From positions 1 to 53,216 of IMG/VR virus record IMGVR_UViG_3300015371_001220: DNA of 53,216 nucleotides. One strand, given 5' to 3'. Source of the DNA: a virus. Below, piece after piece: positions 1 through 6,394 of this stretch. Below the pieces are notes generated by a model. That model was given only the letters and a program-made list of their open reading frames with translations. It made no database searches and had not been told where the DNA came from. The stretch's first letter is position 1, and the number at the start of each line of letters is the position of its first letter. Made by a program: the position numbers and the translations under genes.

Positions 1-123
1 CATGATAGAACGCTGGGGGGGTAGTTCCCGGGAATTTCCTGTGGCAATCGAATCTTGTGATAGGGCTCTGAGCTTCCCATGGACGGGGAGGGAGGGGTGC
101 TGGTAGGGTGAGGGGATGGAGAA
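1..123. repeat. Left inverted terminal repeat (123 bp)
   Basis: Bases 1-123 are the exact reverse complement of 53094-53216; identity stops at base 124 (A here, G in the other copy). The outermost bases read CATGATAG, and an internal TTCCCGGGAA palindrome lies at 25-34. The inner edge contains an ATG at 116 and the first codons of the rightward gene 116-214. Inverted terminal repeats are known from protein-primed viruses such as phi29 and from tectiviruses, and from linear plasmids. I do not see the Streptomyces-type telomere sequence. An assembly fold-back at both ends is the main alternative. Confidence 0.93.
104..115 (+). promoter_or_regulatory. Possible -10 box and start region shared by both ITRs
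   Basis: TAGGGT at 104-109 fits the actinobacterial TANNNT -10 pattern and lies 6 bases before the ATG at 116. A weak -35-like TGGACG lies near 80-85. Transcription could therefore start at or next to the start codon (leaderless). Alternatively the GGTGAGGGG stretch is simply a ribosome binding site. The same sequence is present in mirror image at the right end. Inference only. Confidence 0.35.
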
Positions 124-214
124 AACTGACTGGCCCGGAATCTTTCGTGGCCTGCTGTGCGGACTGGTGGTTGGCTTTCTGATCGTCACCTTTGTGCGAG
201 GGAGCCGCAAGTGA
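116..214 (+). CDS. Small single-span membrane protein at the left end
   Basis: This 32-residue ORF starts inside the inverted terminal repeat, just after a GGTGAGGGG purine run. It has a short polar start (MEKTDWPG), one hydrophobic helix of about 17 residues (LLCGLVVGFLIVTF) and a basic end (RGSRK), so it should sit in the membrane with the basic tail in the cytoplasm. Its TGA overlaps the GTG of the next gene (GTGA), which suggests translational coupling. I know no function for it. Its first three residues equal those of the unrelated gene at the other end because the repeat encodes them. Confidence 0.6.
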   Translation: MEKTDWPGIFRGLLCGLVVGFLIVTFVRGSRK

Positions 215-438
215 ACAGATGCTCGAAGGAGCCGACACCCTTCCAGGCGCTGTGCAGCGTGTGCTGCCGGCTGTTTGGAGGGGTGTCCGGCTTTGACACG
301 CACCGCGTCAACGGGGCGTGTGTGGATCCCAGCAACTACGGCTACGTCGAGATGGAGGGGGTCTGGCGTCAACCCATGGATCATGACAAAGTGAAGATGT
401 TTCGGACTCGCGTGTCGGGTACCCGGAAGAGGACGTGA
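211..438 (+). CDS. FDXHR-type putative zinc-binding protein
   Basis: 75 residues from a GTG start that overlaps the preceding stop. The core has a Cys-x2-Cys pair (CSVC) followed by GFDTHR and a downstream Cys, which matches the small FDXHR putative zinc-binding family common in actinophages. It probably folds as a zinc ribbon that binds nucleic acid or protein; the exact role is unknown. It lies in a tightly packed four-gene rightward operon with a WhiB-like gene. A longer reading from 157 is possible but would overlap the membrane protein. Confidence 0.7.
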   Translation: MNRCSKEPTPFQALCSVCCRLFGGVSGFDTHRVNGACVDPSNYGYVEMEGVWRQPMDHDKVKMFRTRVSGTRKRT

Positions 439-623
439 TGGTGTTGAAAACGATCGGGACGTACAACGCCTTCTGGATGTCAGCGGTGTGGGAAGCCCAC
501 CTCATCGCCAAGAGGCAGGGACGCCGTCAGCAGGTACGGATGATGTCGACCTACATCGACTACCCGGCCTTGAAGTGGTATCCCAGCGTGCGGCCATCGA
601 GGCGCAATGCCCCGGCCAGCTAA
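438..623 (+). CDS. Small basic hypothetical protein
   Basis: 61 residues. The ATG overlaps the preceding TGA (TGATG) and AGAGGA lies about 5 bases upstream; an in-frame GTG at 435 is the alternative start. The product is rich in Arg, Trp and Tyr and has no motif I recognise. It overlaps the next start by 17 bases. It is supported mainly by its fit in the operon, and a non-coding stretch cannot be excluded. Confidence 0.45.
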   Translation: MVLKTIGTYNAFWMSAVWEAHLIAKRQGRRQQVRMMSTYIDYPALKWYPSVRPSRRNAPAS

Positions 624-951
624 CTTCCTGCGCGAAGGCGCAGAACACTCGGTGGGTCCCCGCGACGCCTGGATCCACCAAGCAGCGTGTGTGGAGTGGG
701 ATCCGGAACTGTGGACCCACGTCCACGATCACGCTGGGCACGCCTCATGCCAGCACGGTCTGGCCCGTCACATCTGCCGCACACACTGTCCAGTCCAGGC
801 CCAGTGTCTGGCGAAGGCGTTGGAGTTTCCACAGCAGTGGGGCGGCATGGTGATGGGCGGCGAGTACTGGGGTGGCCGGTCGAAGATGCGCACGACACCC
901 GACGGTCGGCAGCCCGAGTTCCGACGCACATGCCGCGAGTGCAGACTTTAA
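607..951 (+). CDS. WhiB-like iron-sulfur transcription regulator
   Basis: 114 residues, ATG preceded by GAGG. Wbl proteins bind a 4Fe-4S cluster through four cysteines and regulate transcription by contacting the principal sigma factor; they occur in Actinobacteria and their phages. Visible here are Cys28 after a Trp-Ile-His-Gln run, then Cys57, Cys61 and Cys67, followed by a Gly/Trp-rich turn (residues 78-90). The cluster motif is C-x3-C-x5-C, whereas the family usually has C-x2-C-x5-C, so cluster geometry may differ. Additional Cys48, Cys109 and Cys112 are present. As last gene of the left-end operon it is a candidate to reprogram or repress host transcription early. Confidence 0.78.
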   Translation: MPRPANFLREGAEHSVGPRDAWIHQAACVEWDPELWTHVHDHAGHASCQHGLARHICRTHCPVQAQCLAKALEFPQQWGGMVMGGEYWGGRSKMRTTPDGRQPEFRRTCRECRL

Positions 952-960
952 GGACATGCC

Positions 961-993
961 ATGAGGCCCCGGTCGTGTTGACCGGGGCCTCAT
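961..993. terminator. Bidirectional hairpin between converging units
   Basis: A perfect 14-bp stem (ATGAGGCCCCGGTC with its complement) around the 5-base loop GTGTT. It lies between the rightward WhiB-like gene (stop at 951) and the end of the leftward gene block (stop at 1034). There is no T-run, which is common for actinobacterial terminators. Confidence 0.75.
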
Positions 994-1033
994 CAATACC
1001 AGGACGGCTTGGAAGTGCCGACCCTAGGTCGTA

Positions 1034-1852
1034 CTACCTCCGACGCCTCCAGGGCTCCAGATTGTTCACGCGCCGGCCCACGTTGTACTCCTGGACGGCG
1101 AGCCGAGCCACCGCCATCGGCACCGTGGTGCGCTCCAGCTTCGCGTACGTCTGTGCGTGGTCGTGCAGACCCTCGGGACCACCGGAGTAGTCCTTCAGCT
1201 TCCGGATGAGGATGTCGGTGTCCACGCGGGCACCGTACTCGGCGAACAGCGCCGCGATACCCTCCAGGACGACACCACGTGCCGCGTTCTCCTGCACACC
1301 CCACGCCCGGTTGACAACCAGCAGCGTCATGGTGATCAGGTTCGGGTCAGCCTCAACCTGCTTGGAGAGCTTCCAGATGCGCTGCAGCGAGCCGATGGCG
1401 GTGATGTTCGCCGGTCCCGCCTGCGGGTCAACCTTGAACCCGTACTCGCGGGTCAGCCGGTCGATCTCCACGGCCATCTTCTCGCCAGCCGTGACCTGCA
1501 CCTTGTGCTTGTCAATGAGGCGAGGCTTGGTGGTGTTGTTGAGCAGCAGGAACAGTTCAGCCTCCTGCTCCAGGGTGAGCCCGTCGTAGACGTGGCAGGG
1601 AACCTCACCCGCGTTGTCGGTGATTCGACGGGCGGCGTCCACCCGGTGCTGGCCATCGATGATGACCATGGTGACCGGGTTGCGACGGGACACGGAGATG
1701 ACTCCGAGACCGGCCGGGTTCCAGTTGTTGAAGATGGTCTGCGCCTTGGCGGGGTTGAAGACACGCTGCACGCGCGGGTCAACCTCCAGGTCACCGACCT
1801 TCAGCAACTCTTCGGTGAATTTGTACGGACTGGTGGTACTCGTGTCATTCAT
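1034..1852 (-). CDS. ParB-like nuclease-fold protein (second copy)
   Basis: 272 residues. An N-terminal ParB/sulfiredoxin-type fold is indicated by a conserved site-recognition segment (VDPRVQRVF) and the signature IIDGQHRVDAA, where a DGQHR/DGNHR-type loop binds nucleotide in ParB-family CTPases or nucleases. The helical C-terminal half may bind DNA or a partner. The start chosen overlaps the end of the upstream ParB-like gene; a start 27 bases upstream is possible. Last gene of the replication block. It may act in segregation, transcription control or DNA processing; this cannot be told from sequence. Confidence 0.72.
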   Translation of the reverse strand: MNDTSTTSPYKFTEELLKVGDLEVDPRVQRVFNPAKAQTIFNNWNPAGLGVISVSRRNPVTMVIIDGQHRVDAARRITDNAGEVPCHVYDGLTLEQEAELFLLLNNTTKPRLIDKHKVQVTAGEKMAVEIDRLTREYGFKVDPQAGPANITAIGSLQRIWKLSKQVEADPNLITMTLLVVNRAWGVQENAARGVVLEGIAALFAEYGARVDTDILIRKLKDYSGGPEGLHDHAQTYAKLERTTVPMAVARLAVQEYNVGRRVNNLEPWRRRR

Positions 1853-2711
1853 TCTCGTTGGTCCCCTTTTCATTGACATAGTGTTGTAGGTTACGAGTTA
1901 CGGTGAACAGTTCCGTGTTGAGCTTGCGAATCTTTTGGAGCGCTTCCTTGGCCACATCCAGTGGCACTTCATCTCTCATCAGGCCAAGTCCCTTGAGGGA
2001 CTTGAGGATCGGTTCCATAACCGGTCCGACACCCGTGAGCGTGTCGATCTGCACCTGCGCGGACGGACCAAACAACTCGCGCTTCATCTCCGCGCGGAAC
2101 CTGTTGTACGCGCCGTACACAGTGAAGCCCTCGAACACAATCTGGTCGCGCCAGTACTGCGCCCGCTTCTGAAACGGTCCAGGCTCAGCGGCCCGCTTGA
2201 AGATGCCCCGAACTGCCTGCAGGTACGTTGACGAACCCAATCCCAGCGCCTCAGCCAAAGCCGAACGCGAAGGATTGCTTACCTGCCTCGGGTTGGGCAC
2301 ATGCTTATAACCTGGGGTTTTCCCACCTTTGGGAACCTTCGGCTTGTTGCGTGTTGCCATGCCATATTCTTTGCGCTTGGCAAACATCAGGTCCTGTGTG
2401 CCCTCCAACAGTTCCCACACCCGCAAGGGTGTGAGGGGCCGCAGGAACGGGTTCGGCTTGTTCGCCTCGGCGATTGCCTGCACCGCCTCGTCGTAGCTCA
2501 TGGCCACGGTCACAGGAACCGGGTCAAAACCTTGACGCTTGGCGCACACGTATCTGCGATACCCGTCAATGAGAACATTGTTCGGGTCCACCAGGATGGG
2601 CACAAGAATTCCGTGCTCACCGATGTTTTTGCTCAGATCATTGAGGTCATCGTCGCCCATGATGGTTCGGTTATTCGGGACCACAATCTCGTCGATCTTC
2701 ATCTCAATCAA
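1845..2711 (-). CDS. ParB-like DNA-binding protein
   Basis: 288 residues from a TTG with GGAGGT 6 bases upstream; the longer reading to 2804 lacks support. The N-terminal ParB domain shows IDEIVVPNNR, DLSKNIGEHGILVPILVD and IDGYRRYVCAKRQG, the usual order of ParB boxes. A central region (SALAEALGLGSSTYLQAV) resembles a helix-turn-helix, and the C-terminal third is helical. It overlaps the second ParB-like gene, so the two are probably co-translated and may work together on a site such as an origin. No ParA ATPase is visible in the window, so classical ParABS partition is unlikely unless a host ParA is used. Confidence 0.75.
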   Translation of the reverse strand: MIEMKIDEIVVPNNRTIMGDDDLNDLSKNIGEHGILVPILVDPNNVLIDGYRRYVCAKRQGFDPVPVTVAMSYDEAVQAIAEANKPNPFLRPLTPLRVWELLEGTQDLMFAKRKEYGMATRNKPKVPKGGKTPGYKHVPNPRQVSNPSRSALAEALGLGSSTYLQAVRGIFKRAAEPGPFQKRAQYWRDQIVFEGFTVYGAYNRFRAEMKRELFGPSAQVQIDTLTGVGPVMEPILKSLKGLGLMRDEVPLDVAKEALQKIRKLNTELFTVTRNLQHYVNEKGTNENE

Positions 2712-2729
2712 GTACACACCTCCATCACC

Positions 2730-2735
2730 ATTATA
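2730..2735 (-). promoter_or_regulatory. Consensus -10 box upstream of the ParB-like pair
   Basis: A perfect TATAAT lies about 18 bases upstream of the TTG start at 2711 on the leftward strand. I see no convincing -35 hexamer at 16-19 bases. It could give the ParB-like pair its own transcription start inside the replication block. Confidence 0.4.
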
Positions 2736-2827
2736 CACCCACCCGGGGAGCCCTGGGAGGGGAGCAATGTCCACGGTACATCGAGGTGCTCGTGTCCGCA
2801 ACAACCTTCAGGAAGAAATTTTGAAGA

Positions 2828-5275
2828 TCATTCCAGTTCGGGCATCATGAACGTGCCCTTCACCGAGGCGTGGGCTGAACGCCGGATCCCGTTGATCGTC
2901 GTTGGGGTGAGGGTCAGACCTCTGCCACTGAACGACAGCCGGTCCCTGAACCTGCGGCTACCGAAAGCTCTCTCGCCCACTTCCCGTGCCCACTCGGCGT
3001 AGATGACTTGAAGCTCTCGGCTGGAGATGCTGCCCGTCGGATCGAGCACCAGCACGCCCTCGGAGATGCGGTCCTCCAGGAAGCGGACCACCGAGTCCGA
3101 CGTCTCGCGGTGTGTGGTGGCAGCGGCGCGGATCTCCTCAGGCTCAGCCAACCCGTCCTCCAGGTATGCGGTGACGCCGTCCAGGATCCAGTTGAGGACG
3201 CCGGCAGCCTCCTCCTTGCAGATGACCTCGGCCAGGTTGGAGATGGCCTCGTCCTCGCTGATCTGGGTGGTGAACGGAATCAGCTTGGCCCGGGTCCAGA
3301 TGGCGTTGTCGTCGCTGTTGAACCGGGGTGGGAAGTTCGTCGCAAGCCAGATTGAACACTCCGGGGTCCACTCGATGTGCTCCCGGTAAAGGGCACGAGA
3401 TACGACCTTGTCATTACCGGTGAGGCGCTTGATCAGGTCCTCGTCGAAGGTGGCCGAGTCGTTCGTCTCCGACGTCGACACGAACCGCTTCCCACGCAAC
3501 ATATGTAAATCATTCGATGGGCCTTTTTCCCCGTTACGTGGGGACTTCAGCGTGCCCGACGGTGCCGTCGTCGCGTAGCTGCCGAAGATCGTGCCCATGA
3601 TGTTCATGAATGTGGACTTGCCGGTGTGGGTGGGTCCGTGCGCCATGAAAATGGCCCGCTTGTCCGGCTGCCCCACCATCGTGTAACCCACCGCACGCTG
3701 CACATACGCCCGCATAACCGGGTCAGGCAGGACCTGCTCAATGAAAGCTGTGAACTTAGGACAGGTTTGGTTTGGGTCGTAGGGGGCAGCGGTGATTCGG
3801 GTCATTAGGTACTTCGGGTCATGATCAAAAGTCTCACGAGTGCGCAGATCCAGCACGCAGTTGTCCGTGTTCAGCAGGAACGGGTGCGGGTCCAGATCAC
3901 TAGCCCGTTTCGTGGCCCCAGGGATCGACTTCATCATCCTGACCGCCGCCATGATCCGGGCTTCGCTGCGGGACCGGGACGCCCACTTCAGCAGACCCTC
4001 ATCACCGGTCGCCTGGCCCCGCGCCAGCATGGAGTCGGTCATCGACATCATCTCGCGTACCAGGGCACCCGAGTAGTCGTCCTCCCAGATCCGACCCTCC
4101 CACGTGAAGTAGGACTTGGCCTCAGCGAAGTAGAAGAACCGGTCCTTTGCCCTGTCCCACAACTGCTGCACGTTGCCCACCTCATCATGCGTGTAAGTCC
4201 GTGACGAGTTCACATCTGCGTCGTCAACCACTGCCTCGTCAACAATTGCCACATCAGTAGTTGACACATCAAAATTTGTGCGCTCACCAAAGCCTTGCCG
4301 TGCCAGTTCCCGCGCTGCCTCCGAGTGATTCCCACGGTGATTGAGCAGCGCGTACGCGCCGAACTTGGTGTAGGGCACCTCGGAGTCGAACTCGGTGGAC
4401 GTGGAGAATACGTACAGCCGGTCCCGGTCACCCTTGTAGCCGGTGGTGGCTGAGGCACCTTCACGACGGTCCTTGCCAGGACGGGTCCAGTGCCGTTCAG
4501 GTCCGCGCCGGGACTCCAACGTCCAGCCGTGCGGTTCCAGGATCTCCGACCAGTCGGTGCTGGCCTCGAAGTCGTCCCCAGGGGTGACCCCAGCCCTGCC
4601 GGCCGTGGTGGACGGTAGCAACGGGGAGGTTGTTTCCGGCAGGGCTGGGAGCTTGGGCGTGCGGTCCAGGGTATCGCGGAGCACCTTGTGCAGGGCTTCA
4701 CGCTGCTCCCAGGTGATGTTGGGAACCTCGCCGTAGTCGCCGATGGCCAGTTCCCACGGGTGCCCCGACGGGTGACACAGTCCGGAGGTGGGGGCCACGA
4801 TGACGTAGCCACCTTCACCGCGAGTCTCGGCCAGAACGTGCCGATCCTCATCGTTTGCGATCTTGGTGTTGCCGGGGACCGGGTGGTCGAGGATGCGGTA
4901 CAGGATGTGCAGGCCACCGGAGGGCGAAACCTCCAGGTAGGCGAACCGTTCCCCGGTCAGTGCCGCCCACAGGTCCTCAATGCCGGCCTCGCGCATAGCT
5001 GCGTCCAGGCCCAGCATGGTTTCGCCAGTGTTGGCGCGGGCCTCAAGCTCGACCATCTCCAGGTTGCCTGAAATGGCCCCGCAGATGATGGCCAGACCGT
5101 ACTCGTGCCCGTTGCCCCACCAGCGGTCCAACTCACCCAGAGTAGGGATCCGAGCCTGATACTCGGCCCACTGAACAACGGGACGCTTCGTGCCGCCCTT
5201 GAGGATGGGGATGGTGGAAACGCCGGCCTGGTGCCACCGAAGGGCTGCCTCTGCTACAGTTACCACTCGAACCAT
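2828..5275 (-). CDS. Primase-polymerase / superfamily 3 helicase fusion
   Basis: 815 residues. Residues 1-200 form a bifunctional primase/polymerase domain: a metal-site-like motif at 76-78, SGGLHILYR near 119-127 and TRGEGGYVIVAP near 151-162. Residues 235-330 form a linker domain. From about 365 a D5_N-type region leads into an SF3 helicase with Walker A GPTHTGKST (547-555), acidic SETN (602-605) and sensor ATNFPPRF (645-652), then a winged-helix end. Such proteins prime, unwind and sometimes copy phage or plasmid DNA. The catalytic motif reads ELE rather than the usual DxD. It is the only replicative enzyme I see, so replication probably uses a host polymerase. The start is uncertain because no good Shine-Dalgarno precedes the ATG. 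Confidence 0.88.
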   Translation of the reverse strand: MVRVVTVAEAALRWHQAGVSTIPILKGGTKRPVVQWAEYQARIPTLGELDRWWGNGHEYGLAIICGAISGNLEMVELEARANTGETMLGLDAAMREAGIEDLWAALTGERFAYLEVSPSGGLHILYRILDHPVPGNTKIANDEDRHVLAETRGEGGYVIVAPTSGLCHPSGHPWELAIGDYGEVPNITWEQREALHKVLRDTLDRTPKLPALPETTSPLLPSTTAGRAGVTPGDDFEASTDWSEILEPHGWTLESRRGPERHWTRPGKDRREGASATTGYKGDRDRLYVFSTSTEFDSEVPYTKFGAYALLNHRGNHSEAARELARQGFGERTNFDVSTTDVAIVDEAVVDDADVNSSRTYTHDEVGNVQQLWDRAKDRFFYFAEAKSYFTWEGRIWEDDYSGALVREMMSMTDSMLARGQATGDEGLLKWASRSRSEARIMAAVRMMKSIPGATKRASDLDPHPFLLNTDNCVLDLRTRETFDHDPKYLMTRITAAPYDPNQTCPKFTAFIEQVLPDPVMRAYVQRAVGYTMVGQPDKRAIFMAHGPTHTGKSTFMNIMGTIFGSYATTAPSGTLKSPRNGEKGPSNDLHMLRGKRFVSTSETNDSATFDEDLIKRLTGNDKVVSRALYREHIEWTPECSIWLATNFPPRFNSDDNAIWTRAKLIPFTTQISEDEAISNLAEVICKEEAAGVLNWILDGVTAYLEDGLAEPEEIRAAATTHRETSDSVVRFLEDRISEGVLVLDPTGSISSRELQVIYAEWAREVGERAFGSRRFRDRLSFSGRGLTLTPTTINGIRRSAHASVKGTFMMPELE

Positions 5276-5314
5276 CCAGATGATTTGATCACGTCCCGAT
5301 CTCCTTTCTGGATT

Positions 5315-5345
5315 AGACCCCCCGAGCGGACAACTCGGGGGGTCT
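5315..5345. terminator. Strong hairpin upstream of the primase gene
   Basis: A 12-bp perfect stem (AGACCCCCCGAG with its complement) around a 7-base loop. It lies between the DUF397 gene and the primase gene on the leftward strand. With the hairpin at 5410-5452 it may limit read-through into the primase gene. Confidence 0.6.
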
Positions 5346-5409
5346 CGGGTTTCCAGGGGTCTGGCGAAGCGAGATCCCCATCATCCACCCGGACGGGCTG
5401 ATACACAAG

Positions 5410-5452
5410 CACGTGGCCGGATCCTTTACAAATCAACGAATCCGGCCACGTG
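5410..5452. terminator. Hairpin just downstream of the DUF397 gene
   Basis: A 13-bp perfect stem (CACGTGGCCGGAT with its complement) with a 17-base loop, starting 9 bases after the DUF397 stop codon on the leftward strand. It is likely the terminator of the 7.6-5.5 kb leftward transcript. The 186 bases from 5276 to 5461 contain only this hairpin, the one at 5315-5345 and the primase leader. Confidence 0.6.
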
Positions 5453-5461
5453 TTGGTTGTG

Positions 5462-5695
5462 CTACAGGTCGTCGAACTCCCCGACCTTCACGCCCTCGAT
5501 GAAGGCGAACCACTCGTCCGGGATGAAGCTCAGGACCGGGCCACTGGGGTCTTTGCTGTCACGGACGAGGATTCTGTCGTCGGTGCTGGCCGCCTCCACG
5601 CAATAGCTTTCACCCGAATAGGTGGACTTGCGCCACACGGCCACCTCAAGGCATGAGGTTTCCATTGAGTATGTGGACTTGCGCCAGACCGTCAT
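5462..5695 (-). CDS. DUF397 protein with duplicated start motif
   Basis: 77 residues, ATG preceded by AAAGGAG at good spacing. It has the full DUF397 pattern: WRKSTYS, a Cys-Val/Leu-Glu segment, RDSKDPSGPVLSF, then EWFAFIEGVKVGEFD. DUF397 proteins are small actinobacterial factors often encoded beside XRE-type regulators and proposed to act with them, possibly as antitoxin-like partners. Oddly the N-terminal unit is present twice in tandem (residues 3-19 and 20-36, both starting VWRKSTYS). The HTH gene at 7257-7649 in the same block is a possible partner. The longer ORF upstream overlaps the neighbouring gene and is rejected. Confidence 0.85.
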   Translation of the reverse strand: MTVWRKSTYSMETSCLEVAVWRKSTYSGESYCVEAASTDDRILVRDSKDPSGPVLSFIPDEWFAFIEGVKVGEFDDL

Positions 5696-5705
5696 GCTGA
5701 CTCCT

Positions 5706-6278
5706 TTAGAAGGGTGGCTGGTCTGACTGTACTGGCGCGGGACGCAGCATCGGGTTGTTGTCGTGCTGTGCGGCGAGCCGCTGAAGCACCGTCTGCTGGG
5801 CCGGCGTCGACTGCTGCTGCTGAACCTGCTGCTGCTGACCACCGTTGTCGAGGAAGTCAGGCTGACCGTACCCGGGCGGTGGGGGCACGTAGCGTGCCTG
5901 CCACTCCTTCGGCGCGGACCAAGCCGGCTTCGGCTTCGGACCGAAACCCGACAGGGTGAGGGTCAACTGCCCGCCCGGCTGCAGACCGGTGGACCCGGAG
6001 GCGCGGACTGCGTTGCGGACGGCGTCGAGGGACTTCCACTTCAGGTAGATCATCCGCTCGCCGTCGTCGAAGGCGTCCTGCGGGTCGCGGAGGTTGGTGG
6101 CGATCTTCACCGCCCACATGATCATCGGCTGACCGTTCTTAAAGAACTTCTGCTCGCCAGTTTCTGGGTCGGTCTGGTTGCGGGGCTCGGGTGGGGACAC
6201 GATGATGCCGGTCACCGAGTCGCCAACCTGCTCGAAGGGAACAGTCCTGGCCCCAGAGCCCATAAAGTCTTCACTCAC
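5706..6278 (-). CDS. Putative single-stranded DNA-binding protein
   Basis: 190 residues, GTG start overlapping the stop of the zinc mini-protein (GTGA). Residues 1-120 look like a beta-rich OB-type domain (VGDSVTGIIVSP, MIMWAVKIATNL, ERMIYLKWKSLDAVRNAV). Then follow a Pro/Tyr segment, a Gln-rich linker (QQQQVQQQQ) and a short end SDQPPF. A flexible linker ending in an acidic/hydrophobic tip is typical of bacterial SSB, where the tip docks repair and replication proteins. Position between nuclease and primase genes fits. The assignment is inferred from architecture, and a different nucleic-acid-binding protein is possible. Confidence 0.55.
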   Translation of the reverse strand: MSEDFMGSGARTVPFEQVGDSVTGIIVSPPEPRNQTDPETGEQKFFKNGQPMIMWAVKIATNLRDPQDAFDDGERMIYLKWKSLDAVRNAVRASGSTGLQPGGQLTLTLSGFGPKPKPAWSAPKEWQARYVPPPPGYGQPDFLDNGGQQQQVQQQQSTPAQQTVLQRLAAQHDNNPMLRPAPVQSDQPPF

Positions 6279-6394
6279 TGCGCTTTCCTCACTATCTCCG
6301 TTGGTGACGTTCGACAGAGGCAGTCACACCAGGTGCCACGACGACACTTCTCGTGATCTTGCTGCTTGCAGGTAGAGCATACAAAGTTGATCAT
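6275..6394 (-). CDS. Cysteine-rich mini zinc-finger protein
   Basis: 39 residues. The ATG overlaps the stop of the upstream nuclease gene (ATGA) and its own TGA overlaps the next GTG start. The pattern is C-x2-C near the start (VCSTCK), then DHEKC, then WCDCLC, giving six Cys and one His, enough for one or two zinc sites. Small zinc proteins of this kind are common in actinophages; their roles are unknown. An in-frame ATG at 6406 would add four residues. The double stop/start overlap is the best evidence that it is a real gene. Confidence 0.7.
   Translation of the reverse strand: MINFVCSTCKQQDHEKCRRGTWCDCLCRTSPTEIVRKAQ

Noticed and set aside
1-123. Streptomyces-type telomere
   Set aside because: The terminal sequence lacks the conserved G+C-rich palindrome series of Streptomyces telomeres, and no Tap/Tpg-like gene was recognised.
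1-123. Standard k-mer overlap artefact from circular assembly
   Set aside because: Circular assemblies give direct, not inverted, terminal repeats. A fold-back artefact is still possible and is named in the finding.
2301-3002. 233-codon rightward ORF opposite the ParB and primase genes
   Set aside because: Antisense to two genes with clear motifs and no support for translation.
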